Part shown: positions 58,998 to 64,000 of the stretch, piece after piece
Position numbering within the stretch: position 1 is the stretch's first letter
Layout of the letters: every line of letters starts with the position of its first letter
Source: Bryum argenteum
Taxonomy: Eukaryota; Streptophyta; Bryopsida; Bryales; Bryaceae
Length of the DNA: 64,000 nt
Direction: 5' to 3'
NCBI GenBank assembly: GCA_037043015.1
Contig: CM073329.1
Coordinates: 15,392,648 to 15,456,647 of the forward strand
Program-made: the position numbers and the translations under genes
The notes under the pieces: generated by a model
What the model saw: the letters and a program-made list of their open reading frames with translations, nothing else
Told to the model about the DNA's origin: nothing
Databases searched by the model: none

Positions 58998-59090
58998 TAG
59001 GTAGACTTATTAGACAGTTATAAACAAATTATTAGACAGTTATTGGTCCTACGGTTAGATTTCTCCAAATCAGAATTTTTTTACAATAAT
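58998..59090 (+). repeat. Relic resembling the intron 1/exon 2 border of ABP1-like gene A
   Basis: The order GGTAGACTTATTAGACAGT, TAAACAA, TCCTACGGTTAGATTT parallels 50583-50640 (GGTAGGCTAATTAGACAGT, TAAACAA, TCCTACAGTTGGATTT). It may be a fragment of a third gene copy or a dispersed repeat that also contributed to gene A. Confidence 0.45.
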
Positions 59091-59502
59091 TTGAATTAAT
59101 TATAAAATTGTTCACAGATTTCAGATATCGCCTCCTCCTATACGGGATACACCAAAGATGAAATTATTGAATGTGCCATGAAGGGCGTTTGGGTCGTCCC
59201 TCCCATTCCTGATACCCTCGAGGACGAGAACCGGGGGCACATGACCACCCGGGTATTTTTGCCCGAGCTTCTAAAAAATTACGCTTTCGGGCAGCGCCGA
59301 CGAGGGGAGCCCTGCCGAAGGAGCAACCGCGATGAACGGGGGCATCTGCGACGCGGTGACATGCATTCCGATTCCCTCTCTTCCCCTCAAACAATCGATC
59401 TCCACCAAATCCCACCTCGCAAGTTTCAATACATCGCGTTCCTCACTTTCTCAGACCACTCAATTGCTGTTTTAGTGGCGATCGATCCTTATTTGAGTGG
59501 CG

Positions 59503-59682
59503 ATGGCGGTCGGCAAGAGCGAGAAGGTGGCCATCGGATTGGGCTTCGTCGGCGCCGCGTTTACGCTGCTGGCGTACGAGCAGACGTTTATGTCCACCAC
59601 ACACAGCATTCTACTGGGGTTCGCCATCTCGCTCGTCGCTCTAGGAATCAAAGAACTCGACCTTATCGAACTTTTGACGTGA
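59503..59682 (+). CDS. Small two-helix membrane protein
   Basis: 59 residues, single exon, beginning MAVGKSEKVAIGLGFVG. It has two hydrophobic segments (about residues 9-25 and 37-50) separated by a short polar loop containing YEQTFMSTTHS, and an acidic C-terminus (KELDLIELLT). The frame is GC-rich with good codon structure, unlike the surrounding intergenic DNA. Start chosen at the first ATG after an in-frame GTG at 59497. The upstream 59150-59500 is GC-rich and could be its promoter and leader. The function is not recognised; a small organelle or ER membrane protein is possible but unproven. Confidence 0.6.
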   Translation: MAVGKSEKVAIGLGFVGAAFTLLAYEQTFMSTTHSILLGFAISLVALGIKELDLIELLT

Positions 59683-60810
59683 TTCCAGGAGAATGGCTCA
59701 ATTGTAGCATGATTATTGTGGTCGGGCAATTTTCCGGCCTTATTAAACCCTACTGATGCTGGGTTTTAGGATCTTACAGCCTTTTATACTTCGATCTTTT
59801 GTTAGTCTTTCTCCGAGGAGGTGCACTCTGACGAGGTTGTAAAATAGTACTTCTAAATTGAAGCTCAATGTATGTGTAAGGGTTTTGCATTTGCCATTCT
59901 CTATGCATCGGAGATTGTAGCTTTTTGTACATGTCCTCGGACAATGTTGATATGTTTCTTGCGATTGCAGCAAATTGTACAGGAATCAAGTTAGACTCTG
60001 AGCAAATTTGAGCATAAGGAGCTGCCTAAGTTGTACTGTGACCGTCATACTCGCTATTTTGTTGATTTCGAGGTTATTCGTGAGTAATGTTGATCTTGTT
60101 ATTGACTTTCCAGAAGTGTGTAGCTATTGATTCATATACACGTATTGTAAATTTGATGAACATATCGCAAGATGTTGACATTCTGATGTTTAAAATTTAT
60201 AACTGATTCCAAAAACTACAAAGATTTGCTGAATGTGAAACAAAAGTCAAAAGTCAGTAACTAAGCTACTCATAGATGCTTCGATGTTACAATCCTTTCA
60301 ATTAGCTCAACTGGTGGGTGGTTAGGTCAAGGCATTTCTACCTTTGTGAATTCTTTGTATAACTCCCCAAAGCCACCTCATGGAAAAATGAATAGAAAAT
60401 GTTTCTGAGAGAACAATACATTACCTCCTTCAAACTGATGGAGATTCGAAGCTTGGTGCTTGATTTCCTTCGACAACGAGGCATGGTCATCGATCGTTCT
60501 TCATTGGCTGTTAATACTCTGGTGGAGAGAGTCCACTGATGGTGTCCTTTGTTGAAATCCAGCTAAGAGAATCCATAAGATTTTGTGTTCGAGATTTCTC
60601 AGTGTAGAATCAGTACTGACGGATGAGGAATGAAGGTAGTCACGATCGAAACCGCTTGAATGATATACAATTTTCTGCCTGCACTTTTGAGAAGGAACTG
60701 AGCTAGACAAGTAGACTTGGAAATTCTCCAATCGTAAGTGCTTCCACTTTCTAACGTCCCGGTGCGATTGGGTGCCAGAAACGAAGGCAGTGAATCTATG
60801 AACACCACCA
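59683..60810. other. Spacer and probable 3' ends of convergent genes
   Basis: No further gene is supported. It should contain the 3' UTRs of the small membrane protein gene (plus) and the zinc-finger gene (minus). Confidence 0.5.
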
Positions 60811-63460
60811 CTAGCCGCGGAGCTTTGCTCGTTGCGGACAATTGAAGTCCAAACACAACTTGTTAATCTGGTTAAAGCGGCCAGCGCCTGGTCCCATTGC
60901 CATGAGAGGGGGCTTCCTGAACAACTCAAAACATATCGGACACTCCCGCTTCCTGCAACCAAACCACCGCAGCTTATTTCCCCTCCGTGTACAATAACTA
61001 CTTCTAGGGCGAGGGTTTTTGAGAGTATCATACTTGGCGAGGTATGCTTTGGTGTGGACTTTATCATGTATAGTCTGGAGGCGCAGACGTTCATTCTTCG
61101 CTTTACATGACTCTCGCCACAACCTTTGGTACTCTTCAATCCACGTCTCCACCATCAACTGCCCTTCCGTATCGCGCTGCGATCCAGAAATCAAGGCATC
61201 AGACTATTGTGGTCCGGAGATCATTAGAATGCAGCATAATGTTCTATGAATGCACAGGTGTACCTTGTACTTCTTCGATACCATATCGGATCTGACTCGT
61301 CCTAACCGCTGGAGATTTTCTAAGCGTAGCTGTTCGTGTTCCATCCTTTGTTGCTTCTTCATGCTTCGTTCTTTCCATCGCAAGTTTCTCAAACTGGTTG
61401 CCTCCCTGTCAATCAGGGCAAAGTGAGCTGTTAGCGAAAATTATGGCTGTGAAGATGGTTCAGTGGCTTGAGATACTGATGCAATTCGTGGTACATACTC
61501 TTCTTTTTTCATGTTGTCCGCCATTCTTTGAAATTGCTCTCGGACGTCCTCCACCTCTTGTAACCACACGAGTTGTTCTTTTTTGAGCTCGCTTTCGATG
61601 GCTACGATTTGATTCCGCACTTTCTTTTTGGTCAAGGGGGCGTAACTTTCGATTCGTTTCAAATCGTCTTGCCAGACTCGGTCCAGCTCGTACATCTGCA
61701 ATGTTGAATTTTACACGTTGCTGATGGAGGAGCCCTTTTCTTTTAGCGGCAGAGTGTATCCATTGTAAAGACTTAAGAGGCGGAGAATTTTGACGTACTC
61801 TGCGGCCATCCCTGAAGGAACGTTGAACCTCAAAACTGCGATTGATGGCCTTGAAATTGTTCGCCCAGCGCGTCATGATTTTATTGATACGATCAAACTT
61901 GCCGTCATCGAACAACTCGCCCCTCCGCCCGTATACCTCTTTCTCGGGTAAGAGCTTCAATCCGTTCTTCTCCTTCATATTCTTGAACCTACGGCATACA
62001 AGTGAAAATCGGTATACAAGGTTTGAGTTGATCCTCCAGGTTGATTTATACAGTTAATTAGAAACATGTACCCTTTCATTGTCATGCCAATAGTAGAGGC
62101 CGATGCTGCCTTCTCTTCACTTTTCATATCGAGATTACGATGGTCGTCGCAGTTAAATTCAAGTGCTTTGTGCTCCTTCTGACATGCGAGTGTCAATTCC
62201 TTTCCATCGATGTAGCCGACCTATTGTCATAAAAGAACGAAGTAACAAACGTTTGTCATTAAGTATATGCACTTGCTTGTCTGCCTGTGTGTGCTTTTAC
62301 ATGAATAGTAGCGAAACGATACTAGACGCGCTGACAATGTATTAAGTGCTGACCTCTTCAGCTGGAAATACGAACACATTGCGTTTTTCATCTTTCCCGG
62401 AGCTGTACACCGCAAGTATTTCCTTAAGCCGAGGTCTTGCTGCCCTGTCAAGAACGGTGCAAGTGTGGCGCCCGTCGTTACTCTCTCGATGTGAGGGCCA
62501 TGGGCAAATGATTCGTTCCACTTCATTGAGCTTGTCATCTCGCACAAGCAAGATGTTCGGCTTCCAGCTCACCAGCTTGGAATTCGCATCTGCAACAAGA
62601 GAATGTTAAATCCAGTGAATACTCTCCCCAAGATAGTTGCTACGACCCCATACATTGTTGGCTATGACTTTAACAAAATCAGTCTCCGAGACAAGACTAC
62701 TCTCACAAGGAAACAAGGAGTCGTACAGAATCAATACTTCGCTGCCTTCAAGGAACTTTGGCGACACTTGTTTTTTATTTACAGAACGACAGGAGAGGCG
62801 AGGAATATCGTATGGACTTACCTCCCTGGTTGGCGGAACAACACGGAGGAGGAGGAAGAGTTGTCTCGGAGTTCTTCCGGCCGAAGTCGGTATGACATTT
62901 ATTGCTCGAGGTTGCTCTTTCCTCGTCCTGCAGGGCTTCTTTGAGAGCTCGAAAATATCCGCGGTGCTGTCGAGCATTTTCCTTCATAAATCGTTCAGCA
63001 TGAATTAGCAGAGCGTCCCAGCCCTTGAATGTTTTGTCTTGTTGACAAATTGCGCAGATCATTTCCTCTTTGTCAGTCGTGCTCGTCCGCTTCACTCCTC
63101 GGCGGACGAGTGCCATGCCTAAATCTCGCTTGAGCTCCAGCTCCTTCACAAAATACAAGGAATTGCAGTTGTTGAGGACTTCCAAACATTGAGTGCATCT
63201 TTGTGCTCTACAGATCCAAGAAAACTTTAGAATTCACGAGATCTTACCCTCTTCACTACCGGCAGCATCTCCCTGTACGCACTGTCTTCCACCATTCTGT
63301 CCAAATCATTTGGATCTCGAGCCCCGGCGTTTCTTGTCGACTTAGGCGGACCTTCGAGCTGAAACATCACTGACGAAGGGGAAGAAGCCGCGTGCGACTG
63401 ATCTTTCAAGCGCTTACGCGCAAGCGGTCCTTCTGCTGAAACACGTCTTTTATGATCCAT
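60811..63460 (-). CDS. Zinc-finger and coiled-coil protein, possibly XS-domain related
   Basis: Eight exons on the minus strand: 63460-63248, about 63208-62822, 62589-62354, 62220-62072, 61988-61799, 61695-61499, 61405-61264, 61203-60811; roughly 635 residues. All junctions from exon 2 onward keep phase. The exon 1/2 junction does not keep phase with the best sites, so it is uncertain (or a base is wrong there). The N-terminus is basic (SAEGPLARKRLKDQ). Exon 2 has EMICAICQQDKTFKGWDALLIHAER, resembling the zf-XS finger of SGS3-type plant RNA-silencing proteins. Exon 3 (KPNILLVRDDKLNEVERI) is weakly XS-like. Exons 6-8 form a charged coiled coil, and the C-terminus has a cysteine-rich motif (RECPICFELF...CLDFNCP). 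An XH domain is not seen. The gene model is good; the family name is tentative. Confidence 0.6.
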
Positions 63461-63692
63461 TGCGATTTAAGGAAGCTTCAAGTAAAATTTGAACCGCTTA
63501 TTTCAAGTACTCGCGCATCGCAAGCTAAAATTTCTGCTCATTCAAGCGCTTCCGCGCAAGCGATCCTTTGAGATCCATGGCGATTTCAGAAGAGGATCCA
63601 TGTAGAGAATGAAACGCGTTATGCAAGTACTTGCGCATCACAAGCTGTATATTCTGCTCATTCAAGCGCTTCCGCGCAAGCGATCCTTTGGC
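63405..63692 (-). repeat. Repeated start-codon segment upstream of the zinc-finger gene
   Basis: The box TTCAAGCGCTT(A/C)CGCGCAAGCG occurs at 63405 (inside exon 1), 63541 and 63661, spaced 136 and 120 bases. On the minus strand each copy encodes a (G/P)(S/P)LARKRL(K/N) peptide. The 63541 copy also keeps the ATGGAT(C) start and neighbouring leader, and it continues an upstream open frame (63740-63525). Confidence 0.7.
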
Positions 63693-64000
63693 AATTCTAA
63701 AAGAAGCTTCAAGTAGAGATTGAAGCGCGTCCTCGCGCATCGCAAGCTAGGTTATCTGCTCATTGGAGCTTCATTACTTCAATTTCTGCTCGCTGCAGCT
63801 GTATAGATCCGATTTTTGCACTGAGCTTTACAAGAGAGCTTCAAGGGAAGGCGGCCGTCGTTCCTTATAAGGTGGAGGGAGGGAGCGGGATTCCAAGAGA
63901 GGTGTGTATTAATTGGTTACAGTGGCCATTAATTACGGCATTAGCAAGAGGAGGCGAACAGGTGCGGCCATCAGGACCTCGCATGCAACGGCCGAACGCA
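63693..64000. other. Right-edge upstream region
   Basis: GC-richer DNA upstream of the zinc-finger gene with a further decayed copy of the leader repeat (to about 63770). It is probably the promoter of that minus-strand gene; no TATA box is evident. Confidence 0.4.

Noticed and set aside
59164..59415. 83-codon minus-strand frame upstream of the small membrane protein gene
   Set aside because: Arg/Gly/Pro-rich composition typical of a GC-rich non-coding region; it overlaps the probable promoter.

Overview
The window reads as nuclear DNA of a land plant. It has spliced genes with GT/AG introns, plant-type LTR retrotransposons, plant DNA transposons, a degenerate TTTAGGG-like stretch and AT-rich intergenic DNA. 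Two genes for auxin-binding-protein-1-like cupins lack the usual C-terminal ER-retention signal. Together with several families I cannot name, this makes a non-seed plant (bryophyte, lycophyte or fern) plausible, but that is inference.

Layout. 1-6616: AT-rich intergenic DNA with a TIR element (2481-3315) and a broken PIF/Harbinger transposase (4160-5640). 6617-35252: a three-level nest. A multi-exon Plavaka-like (CACTA-related) transposase pseudogene on the minus strand is split by a chromovirus-type Ty3/gypsy element (10765-35115, target duplication GTTGA). That element is itself split inside its integrase by an 18.1-kb non-chromovirus Ty3/gypsy element of Athila/Tat type (14730-32877, target duplication GATGT). 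35253-49898: intergenic DNA with two poorly understood gene-like regions (36171-39174 minus, 43270-44854 plus), a telomere-like stretch and a strong foldback. 49899-57343: two tandem ABP1-like genes, five exons each, with small transposons in and between them. 57344-64000: a GC-rich foldback, a GAAA microsatellite of about 520 bp, a small two-helix membrane protein gene, and a minus-strand multi-exon gene for a zinc-finger/coiled-coil protein whose upstream region repeats its own start-codon segment.

The most unusual material lies in the two retrotransposons. (1) The inner element carries a dispersed 11-bp dyad, GTCNANTNGAC. By hand count there are 45 fitting copies between 23636 and 29775 and 7 more in each LTR, and I saw none in gag-pol. 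The dyad runs through coding and non-coding DNA in different codon phases, as expected for DNA-level binding sites of a dimeric protein. (2) These sites sit in a 7.7-kb cassette between two nearly identical polypurine tracts, and the cassette holds two non-env accessory ORFs of different base composition from pol. (3) Each LTR of the outer element holds fifteen GAA triplets at an exact 10-bp period with TTC half-sites between many of them, that is, a very long heat-shock-element array just upstream of a TATA box. (4) The outer element also has an accessory ORF between an internal PPT-like tract and its LTR-proximal PPT.

The inner element's LTRs are almost identical, so it is young. Its gag-pol nevertheless shows several frame breaks, two of them at homopolymers, which may be assembly errors or may mean it moves in trans. 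Exon coordinates are hand-derived from splice consensus and reading phase; no database search was possible.
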